Origin: an uncultured Eubacteriales bacterium
Lineage (GTDB): Bacteria; Bacillota; Clostridia; Oscillospirales; Oscillospiraceae
Assembly: GCA_900545925.1 (NCBI GenBank)
Contig: URAZ01000073.1
Location: 1 to 5,387 of the forward strand
DNA length: 5,387 bases
Direction: 5' to 3'
The position numbers were made by a program, and so were the translations under genes. Positions 1 through 4,833 of the stretch are shown in pieces. Positions within the stretch are counted from its first letter, which is position 1. Each line of letters begins with the position of its first letter. The notes below the pieces were generated by a model. It worked only from the letters and a program-made list of their open reading frames with translations. It searched no databases and was not told the DNA's origin.

Positions 1-107
1 GTATCATCAAAGCGCCGGATTGCGCCGTCATCCAGAATGCTTTCCAGATTCGCTTTCTTTGTCAGGTGGTAGACCTCGGATGGAATGGGTGCTTTTACAT
101 ACGCCAT
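1..107 (-). CDS. 5' end of a protein with a DarT/ADP-ribosyltransferase-like N-terminus (partial)
   Basis: Only the first 35 codons are in the window; the gene runs off the left edge. The start is the ATG at 107-105, chosen because GGAGGG (121-116) stands 8 bases upstream. The visible protein begins MAYVKAPIPSEVYHLT and continues with NLESILDDGAIRRFDD. The pattern H-x-T followed by N-L-x-x-I-L-x-x-G resembles the NAD-pocket start of DarT-like and RNA 2'-phosphotransferase/ART-like folds, where the His-x-Thr segment lies near the nicotinamide-binding site. That family link is inference from a very short stretch. It follows the 130-aa gene by 18 bases on the same strand, so it is probably the next gene of the methylase operon. 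It could equally be an unrelated element protein of unknown function. Confidence 0.65.
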   Translation of the reverse strand, partial: MAYVKAPIPSEVYHLTKKANLESILDDGAIRRFDD

Positions 108-125
108 TGGCAAATCCCTCCATAA

Positions 126-518
126 TCACAGGAAGATCGTTTCATTCTGTTCCAGTTTTCTGGCAAGCTGCCGCAGGCAGACGCCCTGCTCCCGCAGATA
201 TTCCACGATGTCCTGCGGCTCACGCTGCAGTGCTTCCTCCTCCACACGCTGCAAAGGTTTGTCCTTTTCGCCTTCCTTGTCACAGCATCCGCACTGTTCG
301 CGGAGCTGATCAACCAACACCTGCTGAACATCCGCAAGATCCCGGATGGTAAACAAAATGTCCTCCACAGACATGTGAGAAGCCAGCAGGACGGTCGCGC
401 CCGTGCCGGTAAACAGAAGAATGGATTCCCGCTTCTGCCACAGGGAGGTTGCTGGTGGTCTGGTCTTCATGACCTTTTCAAGCAGTGTTTTTCTATTGAG
501 TTTCTCCATGAGTTTCAT
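126..518 (-). CDS. Small cysteine-containing protein, paralogue B of a tandem pair
   Basis: This is a 130-aa hypothetical protein. The ATG at 518 is chosen because GAGGT (530-526) lies 7 bases upstream; it overlaps the end of the preceding gene by 26 bases. The protein has a basic N-terminus (MKLMEKLNRKTLLEK), a short apolar segment (ILLFTGTGATVLLAS), then MSVEDILFTIRDLADVQQ, a CGCCD cysteine cluster, and near the end YLREQGVCLRQLARKL. The last three segments align without gaps in their cores to the 143-aa protein encoded just upstream, so the two are tandem paralogues. No signal peptide or transmembrane helix is evident. The two clustered cysteines and the later GVC cysteine could bind metal or form disulfides, but this protein lacks the extra cysteines of its partner. 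I do not recognise the function. The layout loosely recalls small clostridial proteins with a cysteine cluster ahead of an AbrB-like tail; that is a weak impression. Confidence 0.8.
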   Translation of the reverse strand: MKLMEKLNRKTLLEKVMKTRPPATSLWQKRESILLFTGTGATVLLASHMSVEDILFTIRDLADVQQVLVDQLREQCGCCDKEGEKDKPLQRVEEEALQREPQDIVEYLREQGVCLRQLARKLEQNETIFL

Positions 519-924
519 GTTCGGTACCTCTTTTCCTGATATTGCGGGCGTCATACAAAAATGCCCCGCTTGCAAGCGCTCTGCCGAGATTTCGGATGCA
601 AACGCCCTTTTCCCGTAGCTCCCGCAGCAGCTTTGGCGGCAAGCGCCGCAGTGCGTCTGTTTCTTCTACCCGCGCTGCCCGGCATTCGCAGAGCGCATCG
701 CACGCGCCGCAGACCTCGATCAGCTTTTGCAGATAGGCCGCCTGCGCTTCGCCAAGCTCCCTGACCGCAAAGACCAGATCCTCCGCTGTCATCTGTGCGG
801 ATGATAAAATGGCGGCGCCGCGTCCCATCCAGAACAGTGCCAGCGTCGTGTCCGGCAGCAAATAGGGTTGTGCGCATGCCTCCGGCGACGTTTCACATGT
901 GTGACCGGTTTTCTTAATGTCCAA
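493..924 (-). CDS. Small cysteine-rich protein, paralogue A of a tandem pair
   Basis: This is a 143-aa hypothetical protein. The frame is open further upstream to an ATG at 999, but that stretch lies inside the methylase gene. A perfect AGGAGG (940-935) sits 10 bases ahead of a TTG at 924, which I take as the start, giving an 11-base overlap with the methylase 3' end. Features in order are a cysteine-bearing N-terminus (HTCETSPEACAQ), an apolar stretch (LALFWMGRGAAILSS), MTAEDLVFAVRELGEAQ, the cluster CGACDALCEC (four cysteines), and LREKGVCIRNLGRAL before a basic tail. It is clearly homologous to the next gene downstream: the 32 residues from MTAED to the first CxxCD-like cluster share 13 identities by eye. 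The four closely spaced cysteines could form a metal site. Function is unknown; operon position suggests a role linked to the methylase or the element's defence-evasion module. Confidence 0.78.
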   Translation of the reverse strand: MDIKKTGHTCETSPEACAQPYLLPDTTLALFWMGRGAAILSSAQMTAEDLVFAVRELGEAQAAYLQKLIEVCGACDALCECRAARVEETDALRRLPPKLLRELREKGVCIRNLGRALASGAFLYDARNIRKRGTEHETHGETQ

Positions 925-1921
925 GTTCTTTTTCCCTCCTGGCAAGATTGATCTCCCGCAGTGACCCACAGGCCGGTTCATGCACCAGCACGAGATCACC
1001 GTTTTCGATCTCTGCCGGAAACATACTGAACTGCGGCTGGATGTACGGGCGCGGATCGTAGTTTGTGATAATCAGTTCGCCGTAGGTCGCACCTGCCTTC
1101 TGCGAGAGGGGATTATTGCGCCGGAATGCAAGGATAAAAAAATCGCCGTACAGACTGCGGATGAATGGACAGTCATTGTACGACACAACGATGTATCCCG
1201 CGCATTGCGAGAGAATGTGGTGCAGCTCTTCATGCTTTTCCTTCGGGAAGTCAACGGCATATAAGCTCTCGGCGTCAAAGTACGGCGGGTCACAGTAGAT
1301 CAGGCTGTCCGGCCCGTCGCGCTCACGGATGATGTCCAGACAGTCCTTGTTTTCAATAACGACGTCTTGCAGCCGCTTGGAAGCGTCATCAAAGAGATAC
1401 AGGAAGTTTGTAATGTTATTCGGCTTGACCCCGAAGGACGTAGTCGTGCCGCTGAAACTGCCGCGGCAGACCTTGTAATACGCGGCCGCCCGCTGAACAT
1501 CGAACAGGCAGCTCCGCTCCCGCAGAATTTCTAAAAGTTCTTCCCGTTCTTCTCCGGTAAAGCACTCCATCACGGCGTTTCGCTCGTCTGCAATGCGCTG
1601 CTGCAGGAGGTCTTTGTGCTTCATAAATTCTTTCAAGAGATCAAATTCGGCTCTCGAATGGAACGGGATAAATTTTAATTCCCGCACAAGCTGAACCGTA
1701 CATTCCCGCGCACACAAAAAGAGATTTACAAGATCGCAGTTGAAATCATTGTAGATGTCCATGCGGCTGACCTTTGGCTGCATTCCCAAAAGCAATGCGC
1801 CGCCTCCGCCGAACGGCTCCAAGTACAGCTTCGGGCTTGGCGGGAACACCTGCCAGATGTAGGGGATCAGCTTTTCCTTGCTGCCGATCCAGGGGATAAA
1901 CGGTCTAGCGATCCCGGCCAC
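914..1921 (-). CDS. dam: DNA adenine methylase, D12 (Dam) class
   Basis: This protein transfers a methyl group from S-adenosylmethionine to N6 of adenine in DNA; cytoplasmic. With the GTG at 1921 it is 335 aa, within the usual range for element-encoded D12-class enzymes. It opens with FIPWIGSKEKL (about residues 8-18), the SAM-binding P-W-x-G-S-K segment. Motif I follows as EPFGGGGALLL (about 35-45), then the GSFSGTTTSFG segment typical of phage/element members (about 154-164), and catalytic motif IV DPPY (about 211-214). The frame is open to 2182, but the upstream part overlaps the 106-aa gene out of phase and looks non-coding. GGAGAAG (1938-1932) lies 10 bases before the GTG, which overlaps the previous gene by 17 bases. 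No endonuclease gene is adjacent, so it appears to be an orphan methylase that could protect the element from restriction. GATC as target is inference from the family. Confidence 0.93.
   Translation of the reverse strand: MAGIARPFIPWIGSKEKLIPYIWQVFPPSPKLYLEPFGGGGALLLGMQPKVSRMDIYNDFNCDLVNLFLCARECTVQLVRELKFIPFHSRAEFDLLKEFMKHKDLLQQRIADERNAVMECFTGEEREELLEILRERSCLFDVQRAAAYYKVCRGSFSGTTTSFGVKPNNITNFLYLFDDASKRLQDVVIENKDCLDIIRERDGPDSLIYCDPPYFDAESLYAVDFPKEKHEELHHILSQCAGYIVVSYNDCPFIRSLYGDFFILAFRRNNPLSQKAGATYGELIITNYDPRPYIQPQFSMFPAEIENGDLVLVHEPACGSLREINLARREKELGH
935..940 (-). promoter_or_regulatory. Ribosome binding site deciding a TTG start
   Basis: A perfect AGGAGG inside the 3' end of the methylase gene, 10 bases before TTG 924-922. 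No ATG lies at a suitable distance in the following frame, so this site argues for TTG initiation of the 143-aa cysteine-rich protein. Confidence 0.6.
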
Positions 1922-2225
1922 CCCCGTCCGGCTTCTCCGCAAACTTCTCCATTGCCTGCTCCAGTCCGCAGATTGCCGCGTCCAGACCGGCGCGCATTTC
2001 CTTGAGCTGCCGGATGGTGGAATACAGTTCCGCGGCGTTGCTGGCGTAAAAATATCCCTCGCGGCTGCTGGCAATGGGAACAGCCTTACGCCGCAGGCGG
2101 TTAACCTTTTTGCGGAGGTCGCTCTCCCGAAGATTCTTCTGTCGCACAAGGTCGCGGCTGCAAATGAGATGCTCGCGCCCAAAGCAGAAGCGTTTCAGAT
2201 AGTCGCGCAGTTCTTCATCGTTCAT
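1905..2225 (-). CDS. Small winged-helix DNA-binding protein with C-terminal coiled coil
   Basis: A 106-aa protein starting at ATG 2225, with AAGGA (2235-2231) 5 bases upstream. Residues about 18-62 read as a winged helix: a first helix (ICSRDLVRQKN), a recognition-helix-like segment (SDLRKKVNRLRRKA), then PIASSREGYFYA, the hairpin wing seen in many small phage and element proteins of the pattern 'V-N-x-L-R...P-I-x-S-S-x-x-G-Y'. Residues about 63-97 (AELYSTIRQLKEMRAGLDAA and onward) form a likely amphipathic helix or coiled coil, and the tail is Gly/Arg/Asp-rich. The 3' end overlaps the methylase start by 17 bases, which indicates translational coupling. It probably binds DNA as a dimer, as a regulator or replication accessory; the exact role is not visible. 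The upstream terminator and hairpin may govern its expression. Confidence 0.85.
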   Translation of the reverse strand: MNDEELRDYLKRFCFGREHLICSRDLVRQKNLRESDLRKKVNRLRRKAVPIASSREGYFYASNAAELYSTIRQLKEMRAGLDAAICGLEQAMEKFAEKPDGGGRDR

Positions 2226-2233
2226 GTTTGTCC

Positions 2234-2256
2234 TTTCCGGACCGGTTTCCCGGAAA
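2234..2256 (-). promoter_or_regulatory. Hairpin abutting the ribosome binding site of the winged-helix gene
   Basis: Seven-base arms TTTCCGG (2234-2240) and CCGGAAA (2250-2256) pair around a 9-base loop. In minus-strand RNA the second arm runs straight into the Shine-Dalgarno bases (2235-2231) of the 106-aa gene, so folding could partly mask the site. The pairing is seen in the sequence; a regulatory role is inference. Confidence 0.4.
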
Positions 2257-2263
2257 AAGGCGC

Positions 2264-2306
2264 AAAAAAGAAGGGCGGCTTTCCTCTCCGGGAAAACGGC
2301 CCTTCT
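2264..2306 (-). terminator. Rho-independent terminator after the 65-aa gene
   Basis: On the minus strand an eight-base outer stem, AGAAGGGC (2306-2299) with GCCCTTCT (2276-2269), continues through a mismatched stretch into a five-base inner stem (2295-2291 with 2284-2280) and a six-base loop. It ends in a T-run (2269-2264). It begins 13 bases after the TGA of the 65-aa gene and ends about 38 bases before the ATG of the 106-aa gene, with no recognisable promoter in that gap. It therefore ends or attenuates transcription entering the methylase block. Confidence 0.8.
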
Positions 2307-2319
2307 GCAATTTCATTAT

Positions 2320-2517
2320 TCATTTCGGTGGTTCGAGCGGCTTCCCGCCCGGAATCAGTTCAAAGAGTTTCTGCTCCTGCGGCGGATCGCCGCCCGCCGA
2401 GCGCCATCCGGCAAGGAATGCGGCGCGGATGATGTCATAGAGCGCCTGATGCGCTTCATCTGCCTCGGCTCCCTCCAGAAAAGCGTCCAGCGCCTTTTCA
2501 AATTCGTTGCTCATCAT
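2320..2517 (-). CDS. Small acidic element protein of unknown function (65 aa)
   Basis: A 65-aa protein, or 64 aa if the second of two adjacent ATG codons (2514) is used. It is acidic, with a predicted helical first half (MMSNEFEKALDAFLEGAEAD), then HQALYDIIRAAFLAGWRSAGGD and a proline-rich tail ending GGKPLEPPK. The 'A-L-Y-x-x-x-R-A-A-F-x-A-G-W-x-A-A-G-G' end is a pattern I associate with short uncharacterised proteins of clostridial phages and conjugative elements; no biochemical function is known to me. No strong Shine-Dalgarno precedes it (only GGTG/AAAGAG). A 15-codon ORF with a good site ends 6 bases before its ATG, which suggests translational coupling. It is the first full gene of the block divergent from the repressor and is followed by a strong terminator. 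Confidence 0.7.
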   Translation of the reverse strand: MMSNEFEKALDAFLEGAEADEAHQALYDIIRAAFLAGWRSAGGDPPQEQKLFELIPGGKPLEPPK

Positions 2518-2523
2518 GCTCTT

Positions 2524-2571
2524 TCACCACACAGTTTCAGCATATACTCGTCTTGTGTGGTATTTTACCAT
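2524..2571 (-). CDS. Possible 15-aa leader peptide ORF
   Basis: ATG at 2571-2569 preceded by GGAG (2581-2578) at 6 bases, followed by 15 codons (MVKYHTRRVYAETVW) and TGA at 2526-2524. Its stop lies 6 bases before the ATG of the 65-aa gene, which has no good site of its own. The likely role is coupled translation of the next gene or a regulatory leader. It has three basic residues and a terminal Trp but no repeated codon suggesting amino-acid attenuation. It could be chance; the Shine-Dalgarno spacing and its position are the only evidence. Confidence 0.38.
   Translation of the reverse strand: MVKYHTRRVYAETVW
2558..2570. repeat. 13-bp palindrome over the leader start codon
   Basis: TGGTA-TTT-TACCA, perfect five-base arms with a three-base centre, covering the first bases of the 15-codon ORF. 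It could be an operator or an RNA hairpin hiding the start. The palindrome is seen; its function is unknown. Confidence 0.4.
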
Positions 2572-2583
2572 GAATTTCTCCAA

Positions 2584-2650
2584 AATACAACATAGTCCGC
2601 GCATTTGCGCAAAGTATATCGACGAATACTATAGGCATCTCTCGTAAAAT
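2584..2650. promoter_or_regulatory. Divergent promoter/operator region between the repressor and block 2
   Basis: The 155-base gap between the divergent genes holds a perfect 10-bp palindrome, TTTGCGCAAA (2604-2613). On the plus strand TTGCGC (2605-2610) and TACTAT (2627-2632) are 16 bases apart. On the minus strand TTGCGC (2612-2607) and TGTATT (2589-2584) are 17 apart, so the palindrome could serve as a shared -35 for both directions, although each box is a weak match. Alternatives are TAAAAT (2645-2650) as a plus-strand -10 and TATACT (2618-2613) as a minus-strand -10, both lacking a clear -35. The exact start sites cannot be decided from sequence. The location makes it the natural target of the 74-aa repressor. 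Confidence 0.45.
2613..2630. repeat. Imperfect inverted repeat, candidate repressor operator
   Basis: AGTAT-A-TCG and CGAATACT face each other around a single A; the left arm has one extra base, otherwise eight positions per arm match. A further copy of the half-site, ATATACT, occurs at 2542-2548. It overlaps the candidate -10 elements upstream of the XRE-family gene, as autoregulatory operators of that family usually do. Operator function is inference. Confidence 0.4.
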
Positions 2651-2672
2651 AGAGGCAGCAGGGAGGTGCGTC

Positions 2673-2897
2673 ATGGATAAGCACTACAAGGATTACATCC
2701 AGATCGGGTTGAATATCATGCGGTACCGCAAGGAGCAGGGGCTGACACAGGATCAGCTTTCCGAGATGGCAGGCTATTCGCGCAATCATTTGCAGCGCGT
2801 CGAAACTGCCGTCTGCAAGCCGACTGTCGGTCTGCTTCTGGATGTGTCGGAGGTTCTCGGCGTTCCGGTGGAACGGCTGATGGAAATACGGAAATGA
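2673..2897 (+). CDS. XRE/Cro-C1 family transcriptional repressor
   Basis: A 74-aa protein consisting of essentially one Cro/C1 helix-turn-helix domain; cytoplasmic, DNA-binding, expected to act as a dimer. It starts at ATG 2673 with GGAGG (2662-2666) 6 bases upstream. The first helix is IGLNIMRYRKEQG. The HTH proper spans about residues 25-45: LTQDQLSEMAG, then YSRNHLQRVE as recognition helix. It ends with the family's usual TVGLLLDVSEVLGVPVERLM. There is no second domain (no peptidase, no sensor), so relief of repression must come by another route. It is the only plus-strand gene, divergent from block 2 and convergent with block 1. Its position next to palindromic sites suggests that it represses its own promoter and the divergent one. 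Family assignment is firm; targets are inferred. Confidence 0.93.
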   Translation: MDKHYKDYIQIGLNIMRYRKEQGLTQDQLSEMAGYSRNHLQRVETAVCKPTVGLLLDVSEVLGVPVERLMEIRK

Positions 2898-2902
2898 GAA
2901 GG

Positions 2903-2928
2903 GCGTCTGCCAGCGGCAGGCGCTTTTT
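2903..2928 (+). terminator. Terminator between the convergent repressor and ArdA-like genes
   Basis: GCGTCTGCC (2903-2911) pairs with GGCAGGCGC (2915-2923), nine pairs including one G-T, with a three-base loop, followed by TTTTT (2924-2928). It starts 5 bases after the repressor stop. On the minus strand the hairpin directly follows the TAA (2929-2927) of the ArdA-like gene but lacks a proper T-run there, so it is mainly a plus-strand terminator. Confidence 0.82.
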
Positions 2929-4120
2929 ACATTCCCATCTGCGGTTCCTGTGTCTGCTCCTGCTGCTGTTCCGAGATCGGCTCATGCAGCGGACCAAAAT
3001 CCTCGCGGTTGACCATGCCGTAGGGTGTGAGCTCCGCGCCGTACTGTTTGAGGACAGCTTCGGCATAGGCTTCGCGGTTCAGGTGCTTGTAGATCAGGTC
3101 TGCATCCTTGCCGCCGAGAACGAATTCCAGCTCATCCCGCACCAGCGCGTCTTTATCACGTATTTTTGTCTCGAAACAGTATTGCGGCAGCTTTTCAATG
3201 CGGTCGAAGACATCGTCCAGCGTCTCACACTGCGTCGCACCGACCACCGCCTTGAATTTTGTAAGCAGACCACTGGCTTTCAGTTCCTGAAGCGACTTTG
3301 CCAGCTCGTTGATCCGCGGAAGATCTTCCACATCGGTCAGCATGCTGTTCAGCTGCGGCGCGATGGCATCGCAGCCGGTGGACTGCGCATCGAACCATTC
3401 CGGCGCGTCGAGTTCTTCCTGCACCTCCAGCAGCCGCTGTTCTGTTGCAGGCAAGTCCAGAACAGCTGTTTTCTGCTCATTTTCATGATTCATGAGCGTC
3501 AGGCGGATCATATAGGAAATTTCCCGCTGCGGCTCATGCTCCGGCAGCGGCTCCAATTCCTCCGTGCGGACAACATAGCCGTGCGGGGTGAACGTACCTG
3601 CTTCGTCCTCGCGCATCTGTTTGCCGATTTTAGCGTAATCCAAGAGGGCATATGCGCTGTCCGGCAGGGCATCCAGATCCTCCCGAAAGCCGTTTTGTAC
3701 ATAAAATTTTCCGAGTGCTTCGTCCGTATTGACATCTGCAAGCACCTGACAACGATCTACGTTGGATGCCAGCATCATCAGCTCCTGCGCTGTGATGGGG
3801 CCGCTGTTTTCCTGCATATGCTTGTTGACCTGCATCTGCAAGAGTCCTTCCAGCGCTGTTTCCTGACGCTCATCCAGCTTGGAAAGCTGTTCCGTCAGAG
3901 AATTGAACTCGAAGATGGACATACTCTCGTCCAGATGCGGGGCGAGATAGTCAAAGCAGTAGAATTCATCCACCTGCCAGTAGACATCACCAGGAGACTT
4001 CGTGTGAATCTGCTCAAATGCGTCCATCATCTCGTACTGGCTGACAGGGAACGTCAGCTCCACGCCGCGTTCATCTGTGGCGCTGCTGCTTACCAGATAG
4101 ACCTCACATACTTTGCGCAA
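2927..4120 (-). CDS. ardA: ArdA-like antirestriction protein with two tandem domains
   Basis: This is a 397-aa acidic protein. ArdA proteins are DNA mimics that bind and inhibit type I restriction enzymes, helping incoming mobile DNA survive. Single-domain ArdA is about 165 aa; this one reads as two copies. Copy 1 (about residues 4-186) has a strand-rich start, the helical SIFEFNSLTEQLSKLDERQ (68-86), then YVQNGF...LPDSAYALLDYAKIG (140-166) and the closing GTFTPHGYVVR (175-185). Copy 2 (about 200-372) has DLPRINELAKSLQEL (266-280) and closes with GAELTPYGMVNR (361-372). A Gln/Glu-rich tail (EQQQEQTQEP) follows. The start is TTG 4120, with AGGAGG (4134-4129) 8 bases upstream, overlapping the preceding gene by 17 bases. 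It is the last gene of block 1. The ArdA fold assignment rests on remembered pattern similarity, and inhibitory activity of this two-domain form is inference. Confidence 0.78.
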   Translation of the reverse strand: MRKVCEVYLVSSSATDERGVELTFPVSQYEMMDAFEQIHTKSPGDVYWQVDEFYCFDYLAPHLDESMSIFEFNSLTEQLSKLDERQETALEGLLQMQVNKHMQENSGPITAQELMMLASNVDRCQVLADVNTDEALGKFYVQNGFREDLDALPDSAYALLDYAKIGKQMREDEAGTFTPHGYVVRTEELEPLPEHEPQREISYMIRLTLMNHENEQKTAVLDLPATEQRLLEVQEELDAPEWFDAQSTGCDAIAPQLNSMLTDVEDLPRINELAKSLQELKASGLLTKFKAVVGATQCETLDDVFDRIEKLPQYCFETKIRDKDALVRDELEFVLGGKDADLIYKHLNREAYAEAVLKQYGAELTPYGMVNREDFGPLHEPISEQQQEQTQEPQMGM

Positions 4121-4832
4121 GCGTCATTCCTCCTGTCTGTTCCTGTTCAAATCGTTCCTGTTCGGTCTGGATACTCCAATCGACTGGCTGCCAAAGATGG
4201 GCATACAGCTCCATACTGCCGACACGGATCTCATGCTGCTCCACGCTCTCCCCAAACCCGTCACTGGCTTGTCCGGCTGCAAAGCGCTTCAGGTTGTCCA
4301 GTTCTGCGCCGGTCAGTTCCCCAGAAACCATACACTCGGCTACGCCCCAGAGTTTGCCGTCTCGTGCCTCGGCTTTGAAATAGAGCGACTGCACCTTTGC
4401 GTCAACTCCGTCGTTCCGGTTGTAGTATTCCATGAATCCGCGTGGCGTGTCCAGAAACTTTGATTCACGTTCCAATGCACCGGTGATGGTATCCGCATAG
4501 CCAACAGCGTCGTCGTCGGAAAGCGTGAGTTCCTCATCCTCATAATCGCCCCAGTCATTTTTTTCATAATAACCGAGCGCCAACGGCATGTAAAGCTTTA
4601 ATTTCTGCGGCTTTACCACAGTAAAGTCATCCTCGCCGGGGACGAGAGAAAGCCCGCGCCCATTATCCCATTTCATTAAAAGCTGACCAGCATCGTCAAT
4701 GCCCTGCACCGTTCCAGTCATGCCTGTCGGGATCGGCTGCGGATCATTCATCTCAGACTCCAGCCGAACGCGCGTTCCCGGTGGAAACTGCTCACGCAGA
4801 AGCTTTACCATATAGGGTTTCATAAATGGCAT
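4104..4832 (-). CDS. DUF4314-domain mobile-element protein
   Basis: A 242-aa protein. The start is ATG 4832, with GGAGGG (4845-4840) 7 bases upstream; a TTG at 4847 in frame lies inside that site and is rejected. The ATG comes one base after the TAA of the DUF3849-type gene, so translation is coupled. Residues about 5-72 match the DUF4314 pattern: REQFPPGTRVRL, a proline stretch, PTGMTGTVQGIDDAGQLLMK, WDNGRGLSLVPGEDDF. This small beta-barrel-like domain is common in conjugative elements of gut Clostridia. Residues about 78-220 form a second conserved acidic domain (LYMPLALGYYE...LWGVAECMVSGELT...GQASDGFGE...ELYAHLW). I have seen it fused to DUF4314 but cannot name it firmly; DUF6329 is a possibility. 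No biochemical function is established to my knowledge. The acidic character and location before ArdA suggest a shared early-establishment role. Confidence 0.82.
   Translation of the reverse strand: MPFMKPYMVKLLREQFPPGTRVRLESEMNDPQPIPTGMTGTVQGIDDAGQLLMKWDNGRGLSLVPGEDDFTVVKPQKLKLYMPLALGYYEKNDWGDYEDEELTLSDDDAVGYADTITGALERESKFLDTPRGFMEYYNRNDGVDAKVQSLYFKAEARDGKLWGVAECMVSGELTGAELDNLKRFAAGQASDGFGESVEQHEIRVGSMELYAHLWQPVDWSIQTEQERFEQEQTGGMTLAQSM
4129..4134 (-). promoter_or_regulatory. Ribosome binding site deciding the TTG start of the ArdA-like gene
   Basis: A perfect AGGAGG within the 3' end of the DUF4314 gene, 8 bases before TTG 4120-4118. The ATG at 4127 is one base from the site and in the other gene's frame, so TTG is the only reasonable start. 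Confidence 0.65.
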
Positions 4833-4833
4833 A

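Noticed and set aside
925..999. ATG at 999 as start of the 143-aa cysteine-rich protein
   Set aside because: The extension lies within methylase coding sequence and has no suitable ribosome binding site, whereas AGGAGG precedes the TTG at 924.
1922..2182. N-terminal extension of the methylase frame to 2182
   Set aside because: The extra 87 residues lie out of phase inside the winged-helix gene and look like low-complexity Arg/Pro/Ala shadow. The conserved methylase start (FIPWIGSK) follows just after the GTG at 1921.
1878..2432. Plus-strand open frame of 184 codons across the methylase start, winged-helix gene and terminator
   Set aside because: It runs antisense through two well-supported genes and a terminator, and its translation shows no recognisable domain.
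2565..2789. Minus-strand open frame antisense to the start of the repressor
   Set aside because: It covers the repressor's HTH region in reverse and the control region, has no ribosome binding site, and its translation is not family-like.
2894..4378. Long plus-strand open frame (494 codons) antisense to the ArdA-like and DUF4314 genes
   Set aside because: Its translation is rich in Leu, Arg and Cys without family features, while the opposite strand carries recognisable domains, proper ribosome binding sites and coupled starts. It is an antisense shadow.
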